Assembly (NCBI GenBank): GCA_039030395.1 | Contig: JBCCEF010000022.1 | Coordinates: 19,181 to 83,180, forward strand | Direction: 5' to 3' | Origin: Acidobacteriota bacterium | GTDB lineage: Bacteria > Acidobacteriota > Thermoanaerobaculia > Multivoradales > JBCCEF01 | Length of the DNA stretch: 64,000 nucleotides | Shown: positions 9,201 through 16,801 of the stretch, piece after piece | How the letters are laid out: each line of letters starts with the position of its first letter | How positions within the stretch are numbered: position 1 is the first letter of the stretch | Notes under the pieces: model-generated | Databases searched by the model: none | Told to the model about the DNA's origin: nothing | The model's input: only the letters and a program-made list of their open reading frames with translations | Program-made: the position numbers and the translations under genes

Positions 9201-11688
9201 CCGTCACCAGTTCGAACTCTGTCGCCTGCCCCGGCTCGCCGTAGCCTTCGGCGACCTTGCGCAGACCCGGGTAGTAAGGAACCGGGTGAACGGCCACCCG
9301 CTGCCGCGCGGTGACCCCGCGGCCGCCGCGCTCCGAAACCCGCGCGGTGAGGATCGCCTGCAGGCTCGACGGCGCCGTCAGGCCGCGCGGCACGGCGACG
9401 GCAAATCGCTTGCGGCCTTCGGCGTCGAGGGTGCCTTCTTCGGTCAGCAGCGGTTGATCCTCGAAGCGGCGGTCACCGTTGCGGAAAATGAAACCCTCGA
9501 AGCCCTCCGGGGCGAAGGTCGAATCCACCAGGCGCACCCGCGCCTCCACCGGCAGATCGGCCCCCGGCGGACCGAAGAGGTAACGCCCCTCCACCTCGAA
9601 GGACAATTCTTCGCCGGGCAGCGGCGCCTCGCCAGGGGTGATAGCCGCCTTGATGCGATCCGGGATGAATTCCTCCACCTGGAACAGGTAGCGGCTCACT
9701 ACCGCGTTGCCGATCTCCAGGTCCAAGCTGTGATTGCCGGTCAGGGAGTAGGCCGGCAGCTCCAGCTCGAAGGGCACCAGGCCCTTGTCGTCGGAAGTCT
9801 TGCGCAGGAGGTCCCGTTCCCGGCCGCGCGGATCGCGATGGCGCAGCACCACCGGCAAGGCCGCCGGCGCGGCGAGGGCGGCATCCCGCAGGATGCCCAA
9901 TCCCTCGACCGTTTCGCCCGGCCGATAGAGATCCCGTTCGCCGTAGAGGAAGGCCGAATAGCCCTGAGCGCTCAGCGGGGCACCGCCCACATCCAGGCCG
10001 GTGGTATCCACCCGCGCCTGATCGAGCACCAGAAAGCTGAAATCGTCGCCGCGCTCCACCGTCACTAGGTAGGGTCGGGCGTTGTCGGAGCCGAGCCTGG
10101 CGGCCAAATCGCCGCCGAGGCGCCAAAGGCCTCGCGCGTCCGTCCGGCCCTCGGCAACTAGCTGATTCTGGCTCGACAGCAGCCGCACCCGCGCCCCGGC
10201 GACGGCCGCGAGATCGTCGAGGGACGAAACCACCACCAGAAAGTCGTCGCCGGACTGCTTGGCGACCACTCCGAGGTCGGTCAGCAGCACCCATCGGGTC
10301 GAGCCGCGCCAGTTACCCCGCCGGGTGACGGAAGCGCGGTAGAGGCCGGGACCTTCGAGATCGGCGTATTGGTCCAGGGTCACCGTCGTCGCGACCTTGC
10401 GGTTGCGGCCGCCCTCCACCCTCAGCTCGACGCTCCGCAACCTTCCCCCCATGGCGTGCCGGGGGGTCGAAACATAGCCGGTCGAGCCAGTGGCCGAAAA
10501 TCCTCCCTCCTGCAGGGCATAGAACAGGTTGTTCAAATACACCCGGTCGATCGCCAGGGTGAAGCGGTCGACATTGACCGTCTCCACCGCCAGGGTGCGG
10601 GAACCGCTCGCCGGCAGGAACATGCCAGCACCGCGAATCTCAATGGAGGGTTCGAGGTTGGGCAGCGACACCTTCTGCTCGAAGGCCTCCTTCAAGGAGG
10701 CGCCATCGCCCGCCGGTAGACCGGCGGCGAGCTGCACCGTGTAGGTGGAGCCCGGCACCATCGCCCCGGTGGCGATCAGCTCGTTGCGACTGGCCGACAG
10801 GCGGAGATCCGCCACCGCCGGTTCGAGGGTGAGGAACCGCTGGGCGACGGACGGGGCCACCGGCGACGACAGGCGGATGCGCAGGGACGACTCGCTCTCG
10901 CCCGGTTGCGCCTGTACTCCACGCACCGCCAGCACCTCCCGCGAGCCGACGGGGATTTCCTGGGTGAAAGGTCCGGCGAGCGGCACGTTGCCGTTCGCCG
11001 GGGTCAGATCCTCGACGATCGAAAAGGCGAGCGAGCGCTCGGCCTTGCTCTTGGTCACCGGCCCGGTGCGGAAACCGACCACCGCCGCCGGCCAGTAGGT
11101 CTCCAGCTCCACCGGCACGTCCTGAGCGCCGTCCTCGAGGGCGATCAGGGGAGCCAGTTCCTCCGGATTCACCGGGTAGTTGAAGCGCAGCTCGCCGCGG
11201 TAGATCACCTGCGCATCGGCGCCATCCGGCGCCGGCTCTTCGTAGACGTCCACCTGCTCCACCAGGAATTGATCCGTCACCACCCGCTGGACGGACTCCC
11301 CCACCAACCGTTCGCCCTGCCCGAGGATGCGGTCCGCAATGAGCGAGATTTCGATCTCCGTGGCGGCCGGCAGCGCGCCGGTAGCTTCGAACCGCAGCAC
11401 CCCACGATCGCGCCAGCGCCACACGCCGCCGACGGCGGGATGGAGGGTGGCCGGCGGCGGCGCCAGCACGTCGCCCACCAACCCCTCGCCCAGCGGCCGG
11501 TCAAAGTGCACCTCCAGAAACTTGCGCCCTTCGCGATCGAGCACCACGTCGAACACGGCGACCTCGTCCGTCCCGCCCTCACGGCGCTCGGCGTCCGCTT
11601 CGCCCCGCCAGAGAAGCCCTCCGAGCACCAGCACGACGAGGCCCAACAGCGCGATCAAGATGTCCTTCCACTCCCAGCGTCCGGCCAT
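6283..11688 (-). CDS. Bacterial alpha-2-macroglobulin (MG domains, thioester)
   Basis: 1801 residues, somewhat longer than E. coli YfhM. A single N-terminal hydrophobic segment (residues 10-27) with no lipobox suggests an inner-membrane-anchored periplasmic protein. Macroglobulin beta domains run through the first 1000 residues. The A2M core begins with W-S-G-P-L-T-A-G-A-D-G near 1140. The thioester motif C-L-E-Q is intact at residues 1343-1346 (P-Y-G-C-L-E-Q-T-V-S), followed by the alpha/alpha toroid. It would trap proteases by covalent capture after bait cleavage. It is the first gene of the pair and is translationally coupled to pbpC by a four-base overlap. The thioester is of the CLEQ type usual in bacteria. 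Confidence 0.95.
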   Translation of the reverse strand: MAGRWEWKDILIALLGLVVLVLGGLLWRGEADAERREGGTDEVAVFDVVLDREGRKFLEVHFDRPLGEGLVGDVLAPPPATLHPAVGGVWRWRDRGVLRFEATGALPAATEIEISLIADRILGQGERLVGESVQRVVTDQFLVEQVDVYEEPAPDGADAQVIYRGELRFNYPVNPEELAPLIALEDGAQDVPVELETYWPAAVVGFRTGPVTKSKAERSLAFSIVEDLTPANGNVPLAGPFTQEIPVGSREVLAVRGVQAQPGESESSLRIRLSSPVAPSVAQRFLTLEPAVADLRLSASRNELIATGAMVPGSTYTVQLAAGLPAGDGASLKEAFEQKVSLPNLEPSIEIRGAGMFLPASGSRTLAVETVNVDRFTLAIDRVYLNNLFYALQEGGFSATGSTGYVSTPRHAMGGRLRSVELRVEGGRNRKVATTVTLDQYADLEGPGLYRASVTRRGNWRGSTRWVLLTDLGVVAKQSGDDFLVVVSSLDDLAAVAGARVRLLSSQNQLVAEGRTDARGLWRLGGDLAARLGSDNARPYLVTVERGDDFSFLVLDQARVDTTGLDVGGAPLSAQGYSAFLYGERDLYRPGETVEGLGILRDAALAAPAALPVVLRHRDPRGRERDLLRKTSDDKGLVPFELELPAYSLTGNHSLDLEIGNAVVSRYLFQVEEFIPDRIKAAITPGEAPLPGEELSFEVEGRYLFGPPGADLPVEARVRLVDSTFAPEGFEGFIFRNGDRRFEDQPLLTEEGTLDAEGRKRFAVAVPRGLTAPSSLQAILTARVSERGGRGVTARQRVAVHPVPYYPGLRKVAEGYGEPGQATEFELVTVDPAGQAVAAEGLRAELFRDRWNTVLRRTPSGTYRYESSREATLVDTLALTAPDGRSAFSFTPPETGAYRVVLTDLQTSASTEVGFYASGWGYAPWAIDNPARVELDLDRGEYGPGDTAVVQVRAPFAGRLLLTVERDRIFHTELHELTGNTATLSIPLSGALRPNAYVTALVVRNADDLGDGEVTRAFGAVPISVDRTSNRLDLEIVAPEEMRSERSLEVAVAAAPGATVTVAAVDEGILQLVSQATADPFAFFYRKLGLSVRTFDGFSLLLPEVPVAGDLAVGGGAAGAGMAQYVQTDSIRRVVPVAYWSGPLTAGADGRVETSFEVPNFQGALRVMVVAADGRRFGSEEQMVRVRDPLVVTPTFPRFLAWGDQANIPVTVRNDTGSAGDFEVRIEGLGEPVKGKVSVPDGSEAVTYVPIVAPDAGSLAELKVVVQGNGEAARSEVALPMRSHLPYRVVEQAGPVDGNPLEVRALADWARPGSVERTLRLGPVPLVQFAGKLAGLLRYPYGCLEQTVSTAFPLIYLEDLARRLEPELFNEDAGRPAPAAAVEEGIRRISRMQNHTGGFTLWPGGGETAAWPSVWATHFLVEARRAGYSVEGFLYDGALRWTGNQARAKATYGAAELERTVYALYVLARADRPDLGTMDFLRQQKQMDLSPSSRALLAAAYSGDATAVDELTAGIEDAAAIGRHTGGNLGSQLRNRALLLLALAESKPGDPRIGTLVDRLARDLDTGRGWTTQESAFALLALGEVFRRQEESADYGGAVAVGGRRLGRFDAEMTAFPSIAGSEPLVVTFDDGFEAGDAFYSVYTRGLPTEEAFRPENAGLEVEREWFDRERNRVDPARISQGDLIVIKTRVRSITGQVDNIVLQTLLPAGLEVENPRLDTTETLPWITDADLLPDYLDLRDDRLLLFTDLSANQWKTFYSLVRAVVPGTFKLPPVEAEAMYNPSLRAVGAAGVLEVSARRP

Positions 11689-11760
11689 TTCTACATTCCC
11701 CTTTCGAATTCAGGCGGCTAACTTAGCAGCCACCGTCGGCGAATCTGGCAAGATCTTCCG

Positions 11761-12438
11761 GTGATCCTCCGCCCCTTTGCGACCCTGCTTTCGGTTCTGC
11801 TGCCAGCCTCGACCGCTCTCCCGGTGGCGAATGACCGTGACCGACTCAACGCCGGCGAGGCCATCGTCCGCCTGGAGACAACCGCTAGCCCCGGCGAACC
11901 GCGCCTCGGCGAGATCCGCCGGGTCCTCGATCAACCGGCCGATCGCCTCTTCCGCGCCATCCTCGACTGCCATCACTATCGGGAATTCATGCCCTACGTC
12001 ACCGCATCCGATGGCAAACTCGTGGCGCAGGGCACCATTGACTGCCGGCAAACAGTGAAAACGCCCTTCAGCCGCAGGTTGCGCTCCTTCACCGTGCGAC
12101 TCCGGCCGGCCGGTTCCACGGCACCCGACGGCACCAGTGGGAAGGTGACATACACTGCGAGCTGGTCGCTGGCGCCCGGATCGGAACACGACATCGAAAC
12201 CAGCCGCGGCCGGTGGACCCTCACCGAATGGTCGCCGGGCCGTACCTTGGTTCACCTGCGGTGGGTGCAGGACTTCCGCCTGCCGACGCGCCTGCAAGAT
12301 CGAGCCACCTCGGCCAGCCTGCCCTGGATCCTCGACGGCCTGCGCCAGCAGACCAACCGTTGCCGATACGATGTACCGCGCGCCGCCGGCTGCCGCGAAG
12401 CACCCCCGATTCTCCCATCTCAGACTCCACGACCTTGA
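11761..12438 (+). CDS. SRPBCC/START-like secreted protein
   Basis: 225 residues from a GTG at 11761. A weak signal peptide (LRPFATLLSVLLPASTALPVA) is followed by a domain with the helix-grip pattern of START/polyketide-cyclase-like proteins: V-L-D-Q-P-A-D-R-L-F-R-A-I-L-D-C-H-H-Y-R-E-F-M-P-Y-V near residues 55-80, a run of beta strands, then a C-terminal helix near 185-205. Such folds bind lipids or other hydrophobic ligands; the ligand here is unknown. Divergent from the A2M gene (72 bases between starts). It ends 12 bases before the ATG of the Nudix/MBL gene and is likely co-transcribed with it. Confidence 0.65.
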   Translation: MILRPFATLLSVLLPASTALPVANDRDRLNAGEAIVRLETTASPGEPRLGEIRRVLDQPADRLFRAILDCHHYREFMPYVTASDGKLVAQGTIDCRQTVKTPFSRRLRSFTVRLRPAGSTAPDGTSGKVTYTASWSLAPGSEHDIETSRGRWTLTEWSPGRTLVHLRWVQDFRLPTRLQDRATSASLPWILDGLRQQTNRCRYDVPRAAGCREAPPILPSQTPRP

Positions 12439-12450
12439 GTGACCCGCCGC

Positions 12451-14040
12451 ATGAGTGAAGACAGTCTCTACGAAATCGTCATGGCCGCGGCGGCCGATGC
12501 TCCCCTACCGCCGCCCAAGGCGCCGCGTCCGTCGGCCTCGGTCATTCCCTGGCGCAGGATCAGGGACCGAATCCAGGTGTATTGGGTGCGCCGAACCAAT
12601 GCGCTGGCCTTCATGGGCGGCTGGTACGCCTTCCCCGGAGGCGGTCTGTCCCGCAAGGACCTTCCGGTACCCGTCGCCGGCTCCCCGCAGGCGGTTCCGG
12701 AGCCTTTCGCAGCGACCGTTTTCCTGGACGACGGCCATCACGAGACGCCGCCGGACCTGGTGCCGGGACTCACCGCCTGCGTGCTGCGCGAGCTGTTCGA
12801 GGAAACCGGCCTCTTGCTCACCACGGAACCGATGCCGGAGACGGTGCTCGCCCGACTGTCGCAGGAGCGCCAGCAACTTCTCGGCAAGCAACGTCCCTTC
12901 GCCGAGCTGCTGAACGACCTGGGCGTTGAGCTGTCCGCCGACCGGCTCACCTTCGCCGGTCGCTGGCTGACGCCGCCGCTCGCTCCGATGCGTTTCGACA
13001 ACCGCTTTTTCCTGCTCGAATGGCCGGAATCGGAACGCCTGCAGCCGGAGATCTTCCCCGGCGAACTCGACGCCGGCGAGTGGATCGACCCGGCGGAAGC
13101 CCACGCCCGCTGGAGCGAGGGAGACGTGGTGACGGCGCCGCCCATCCTCCATGCCCTCAAGGTGCTGGCCGATGCCGGACCCGTCGACGGCCTGGCCCGC
13201 CTCCAGCAGCCGGACGAAGCGAGCCTCGGCCCCTTCCGGCGCATTGAGTTTCGGCCGGGGGTGATCCTGCTGCCGCTGGAAACGGCTACCCTGCCGCCGG
13301 CCAATCGCACCAACGCCATTCTCCTCGGCACCCGGGAGCGGGTGCTGATCGATCCGGGCTCGTCGCTTCCGGCGGAGCAAGAGAAGCTCGAAGCGGCCAT
13401 CGCCGCCCTGCCGCCGGGCACCGTCACCGCCATCTGGCTCACCCACCATCACCCGGACCATATCGGCGGGGTGGAGCGAGCGAGACAGGCCTTGAAGGTG
13501 CCGGTCCTCGCCCACCGCCTCACCGCGGAACGGCTCGCCGAACGCGACATCCGAGTCGACGGCTTCTTGGAGGACGGCGAGGTGCGGGTGCTGAACGGTG
13601 AGCCCCCCTTTCCGGTGCGCATCTTCCACACGCCGGGGCACGCCCGCGGGCACCTGTGTTTTCTGGAAGAAAACCGCCGCTCCCTGATCGGCGGCGATCT
13701 GGTGGCGGGCTTCGGCACCATTGTCATCGACCCGCCGGAAGGCGACATGGACGACTACCTCCACTCCCTCGAACGGATGGCAGACCTTGCCCCGGGCACC
13801 CTCTTCCCGGCCCATGGTCCGCCGTTGCGGGACGCCACCGGCAGCTTCCGCCACTACATCGAGCACCGCCTGTGGCGCGAGGCCAAGGTGCTCGCCGCCT
13901 GGCGCGACGGCCTGCGCGAGCCGGCGGCGATCCGGCCGCAGGTGTACGAAGACACCCCCAAGCCGGCCTGGCCGCTGGCCGAGCGTCAGATCAAGGCGCA
14001 CTTACAGCGGCTGGATCGGGCCGGTCGATTGGCAGGCTAG
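12451..14040 (+). CDS. Nudix hydrolase / metallo-beta-lactamase fusion protein
   Basis: About 529 residues. The ATG at 12451 is preferred over a GTG at 12439 that abuts the previous stop. The N-terminal half (residues 30-265) is a Nudix domain: G-W-Y-A-F-P-G-G-G and the core R-E-L-F-E-E-T-G-L at 113-121. The C-terminal half (residues 270-500) is a metallo-beta-lactamase fold: zinc motif H-H-H-P-D-H at 332-337, H-T-P-G-H-A-R-G-H, G-G-D-L-V-A-G, F-P-A-H-G-P. The C-terminal helix resembles LACTB2-like hydrolases. The substrate is unknown; a coupled hydrolysis of a nucleotide-linked acyl or thioester compound is possible but speculative. Both domains appear complete. Confidence 0.88.
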   Translation: MSEDSLYEIVMAAAADAPLPPPKAPRPSASVIPWRRIRDRIQVYWVRRTNALAFMGGWYAFPGGGLSRKDLPVPVAGSPQAVPEPFAATVFLDDGHHETPPDLVPGLTACVLRELFEETGLLLTTEPMPETVLARLSQERQQLLGKQRPFAELLNDLGVELSADRLTFAGRWLTPPLAPMRFDNRFFLLEWPESERLQPEIFPGELDAGEWIDPAEAHARWSEGDVVTAPPILHALKVLADAGPVDGLARLQQPDEASLGPFRRIEFRPGVILLPLETATLPPANRTNAILLGTRERVLIDPGSSLPAEQEKLEAAIAALPPGTVTAIWLTHHHPDHIGGVERARQALKVPVLAHRLTAERLAERDIRVDGFLEDGEVRVLNGEPPFPVRIFHTPGHARGHLCFLEENRRSLIGGDLVAGFGTIVIDPPEGDMDDYLHSLERMADLAPGTLFPAHGPPLRDATGSFRHYIEHRLWREAKVLAAWRDGLREPAAIRPQVYEDTPKPAWPLAERQIKAHLQRLDRAGRLAG

Positions 14041-14045
14041 TGAAG

Positions 14046-14066
14046 TAGGGCTTCGCCCTAGTTCTT
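14046..14066 (+). terminator. Small hairpin after the Nudix/MBL gene
   Basis: Inverted repeat TAGGGC-TTC-GCCCTA at 14046-14060, six bases after the stop codon, followed by GTTCTT. The stem is short and the U-tract weak, so it is at best a modest intrinsic terminator separating this gene from blaI. Confidence 0.35.
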
Positions 14067-14106
14067 ATCAGCAGCGTGCCAACGGTACCCATTCACTTGT
14101 CCTCCC

Positions 14107-14142
14107 TTGCTATGAAACAAGCATGGTGCTATTTTCGTAGCA
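14107..14142 (+). promoter_or_regulatory. Paired BlaI-type operator dyads and promoter
   Basis: Two 16-bp dyads share TGCT...AGCA ends: TGCTATGAAACAAGCA (14108-14123) and TGCTATTTTCGTAGCA (14127-14142), starting 19 bp apart. A possible -35 TTGCTA (14107-14112) and -10 TATTTT (14130-14135), 17 bp apart, are embedded in them. The array lies 18 bases upstream of a BlaI/MecI gene. Repressors of that family bind such dyads, so autoregulation of the blaI-M56 operon is inferred. Confidence 0.65.
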
Positions 14143-14160
14143 TATCCGAGGGAGAGGCCG

Positions 14161-14559
14161 ATGAGTGACGAAATCTACGACCGTTTGAGCCGCAGGGAAC
14201 GACAGATCATGGACATTCTGTTCGAGCAGAAGGAGGCCACGGCGGAGGAGGTCCGCTCGCGGCTGCCCGATCCGCCGAGCTACTCCGCCGCCCGGGCGAT
14301 GCTCGCCAAACTGGAAGAGAAGGGCTACATCCGGCACAGCGAGCGCAACCTTCGCTATGTCTATCGGCCCGCCGTATCGCGCCGGAAGGTACAAGCTTCG
14401 GCCGCTTCTCGACTGCTGCGAGTCTTCTTCGACCGCTCCTTGGCGGACGCCGTACGGGGCCTTCTCGACACCTCCTCGGACCGTCTTTCGGACCGTGAGC
14501 TCGACCAGGTTGCCGAGATGATCGAACAAGAACGCCAACGCCGGAGGAACGAAAAATGA
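14161..14559 (+). CDS. blaI: BlaI/MecI/CopY-family transcriptional repressor
   Basis: 132 residues. The N-terminal 80 residues form a winged helix typical of the family: L-S-R-R-E-R-Q-I-M-D-I-L-F, A-T-A-E-E-V-R-S-R-L-P, S-Y-S-A-A-R-A-M-L-A-K-L-E-E-K-G-Y-I-R-H. The C-terminal helices (R-L-L-R-V-F-F...L-S-D-R-E-L-D-Q-V) dimerise and carry the cleavage site in classical BlaI. Preceded by paired dyads and overlapping the M56 peptidase gene by four bases (ATGA), the standard repressor-sensor arrangement. The signal may be cell-wall stress, but no beta-lactamase gene of classical type is adjacent. Confidence 0.93.
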   Translation: MSDEIYDRLSRRERQIMDILFEQKEATAEEVRSRLPDPPSYSAARAMLAKLEEKGYIRHSERNLRYVYRPAVSRRKVQASAASRLLRVFFDRSLADAVRGLLDTSSDRLSDRELDQVAEMIEQERQRRRNEK

Positions 14560-16745
14560 TCGCTCTCCTCTGGAGCCGAACGTCCGAAGTCCTCGCCGCG
14601 ACCGGGCCTGCCGGCCCATGGCTACTGCAGGGGACGGCGGTGCTGCTGCTTGGAATGGTGGTTGCCATGCTCCTCCGGCGGGCCTCCGCGAGCACTCGCC
14701 ACGGCGTTTGGCTGGCGACCCTGGTCGGCCTCCTGGCTCTGCCGCTGGCCACCCTCCTGTTGCCGACGTATTCGATTGCCGTCCTTCCCGCCTCGCCGTC
14801 GCCTGCGGTGGAATCTCCGGAGGGCCGGAGCAGTACCCCTCAGAACGACCTACCGGCTGCCGCGACCGGCACGGTCCGGACGCCGCCGGCTGCCTCGGGC
14901 GCCGTTCAGAGGTCGCCGGGTTCTCGGTCGGGAATATCCCTGGCAGCGGCCCTGGGCATCGCCTACGGAGCGGGCCTTCTAGCGGTTTTGGGTTGGCTTG
15001 CCGTCGGCGTATTGCGGGCCCTGCGCCTAGTCCACCGGGCCCGGCCCGTGGCGCGGGATCACCCTCTGCGGCGGCAGTTCCCCCAGCTCGGCGCGCGGCA
15101 AGCTCAACCTCGTCTCCTGCTCTCGTCGGAGGTCGATGTGCCGCTGACCCTCGGAGCCCGGCGGCCCGCCATCCTCCTACCCGCCGCGGCGGAGTCGTGG
15201 CCCACCGCGGAGGTTCGCCGCGCGCTGGTGCACGAGCTCGCCCACATCGAGCGCGGGGACTGGCTCGCCCATCTCCTCGCGGGGTTGGCGTGCGCCTGCT
15301 ACTGGTTTCACCCGCTCGCCTGGTTCGCCGGTCGACAACTCGCCTTGGAAGCCGAACGGGCGGCGGATGACCGCGTGCTCCTAGGCGGCGCCGAAGCCAC
15401 TGGCTATGCCGACCAGCTGGTCGCCCTGGCGCGGCGCCTGCGGACTACACCGCTTTCCACCCTGCCGATGGCGCGGAGCAGCCAACTGCCGGTTCGCGTT
15501 CGCTCGATCCTCAATTCACAGCAAAGGAGATCTCCCATGAATCGAGTCCTGAAATTCGCCCTCTCGTCGCTCTTCGTCGCGGCGATTCTGCCGCTCGCCG
15601 CCGCCCGCTTGACGCCAGCCCAGGCCACCGCCAGCGGCGAGATCCCGGACCTCTATGCCGCGGCGGCCGAAGGCGACGTCCGCACCGCCCGCCAGCTCAT
15701 CGACGACGGAGCGGATGTCGACCAGAAAGTCGCCGGACGGGGCACCCCGCTCATCGTCGCGGCGGCCGAGGGCGATCTGGAGATGGTCGAGCTGCTGCTC
15801 GCCGAGGGCGCGGACGTCGGCCTGACCGAAACCCGCGGCCCCCGCCGTTCCGGCCTGCAGCGCTCCGCCCTCACCACCGCCGCCGGAGCGGGACACCTGG
15901 CGATCGTCGAAACACTCCTTGCGGCCGGGGCCGAGGTCGACATGGCGCCGCGTGGAGACGCCACCGCCTTGATCGAGGCGATCCGCTCGGGACACACAGA
16001 CATCGCTTTGCTGCTCCTCGACAGCGGCGCCGACCCGGATCGCAAAATGCGCAACGACGGCAGCCCGTTGATCGCCGCCGCCCGGCGCGGGGACCTGGTC
16101 CTCACCGAGGCCCTGCTGGCCCAAGGCGCCGATCCGAGCGCCCGCGTCAACACCGATGAGAACCCGATCTACCACGCCATCCGCGGCGGACACGAGCAGA
16201 TCGTCCGCGCCCTCATCCAAGCCGGAGCCTCGGTAGAAGCCGAATGGCAAGGCGACGGAACGGCTCTCATCGAAGCCGCCCGGCGCGGCGAAGAAGGACT
16301 GGTCGAAGAACTCTTGGATTCCGGCGCCGACCCGAATCAAGCCGTCAACGGAGACGGCAGTCCGCTGATCCAGGCCGCCGCCCGGGGTGATCTCGTCGTC
16401 ATCGAACTGCTCCTCGACCGCGGCGCCGACGTCAATCAGGGCGTCATCGGTGACGGCAACCCCTTGATCGCCGCCGCCGGATCGGGGCACGTTCCAGCGC
16501 TCGAGATGCTGATCCGCGCGGGCGCCGAAGTCGACCGCGTCGTCCCAGGAGACGAAAACGCCCTCATCCAAGCGGCCGGCCACGGATATTTACCGGCGGT
16601 CGAATACCTGGTCTCCGAAGGAGCGGACGTCAACGCCCGAGTCATCACCGACGACGGAGAACTGCGCACCCCCTTGAATCGGGCCGAACTGCGCGGTCAC
16701 CAGCAGGTAGTGAACTACCTGCGGTCGATGGGCGCTCGCGAGTAA
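14556..16745 (+). CDS. M56 (BlaR1-type) membrane metallopeptidase fused to ankyrin repeats
   Basis: 729 residues. Hydrophobic segments near 23-40, 50-68 and 130-150, then the M56 zinc motif H-E-L-A-H at 226-230 and E-A-E-R-A-A-D-D, characteristic of BlaR1/MecR1 peptidases. A fourth hydrophobic segment (residues 331-350) is followed not by a penicillin-binding sensor but by 11 ankyrin repeats (about 365-725, each with a P-L-I-x-A-A-x-x-G-D or similar helix). Just before the fourth segment a strong Shine-Dalgarno AAAGGAG (15523-15529) is placed ideally before Met328 (ATG 15537), and the following residues look like a signal peptide. The ankyrin part may therefore also be made as a separate exported protein. 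Inferred role: cleaving the neighbouring BlaI on an unknown signal. Confidence 0.88.
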   Translation: MIALLWSRTSEVLAATGPAGPWLLQGTAVLLLGMVVAMLLRRASASTRHGVWLATLVGLLALPLATLLLPTYSIAVLPASPSPAVESPEGRSSTPQNDLPAAATGTVRTPPAASGAVQRSPGSRSGISLAAALGIAYGAGLLAVLGWLAVGVLRALRLVHRARPVARDHPLRRQFPQLGARQAQPRLLLSSEVDVPLTLGARRPAILLPAAAESWPTAEVRRALVHELAHIERGDWLAHLLAGLACACYWFHPLAWFAGRQLALEAERAADDRVLLGGAEATGYADQLVALARRLRTTPLSTLPMARSSQLPVRVRSILNSQQRRSPMNRVLKFALSSLFVAAILPLAAARLTPAQATASGEIPDLYAAAAEGDVRTARQLIDDGADVDQKVAGRGTPLIVAAAEGDLEMVELLLAEGADVGLTETRGPRRSGLQRSALTTAAGAGHLAIVETLLAAGAEVDMAPRGDATALIEAIRSGHTDIALLLLDSGADPDRKMRNDGSPLIAAARRGDLVLTEALLAQGADPSARVNTDENPIYHAIRGGHEQIVRALIQAGASVEAEWQGDGTALIEAARRGEEGLVEELLDSGADPNQAVNGDGSPLIQAAARGDLVVIELLLDRGADVNQGVIGDGNPLIAAAGSGHVPALEMLIRAGAEVDRVVPGDENALIQAAGHGYLPAVEYLVSEGADVNARVITDDGELRTPLNRAELRGHQQVVNYLRSMGARE

Positions 16746-16801
16746 CCTCTCCTCCGGAACGAAAGCGAGTGCGCTTCATGGATTTCGACAGAGGGGATTT
16801 C

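Noticed and set aside
12505-14001. 498-codon minus-strand open frame opposite the Nudix/MBL gene
   Set aside because: Low-complexity Arg/Gly/Gln-rich shadow; the plus strand carries intact Nudix and MBL motifs.
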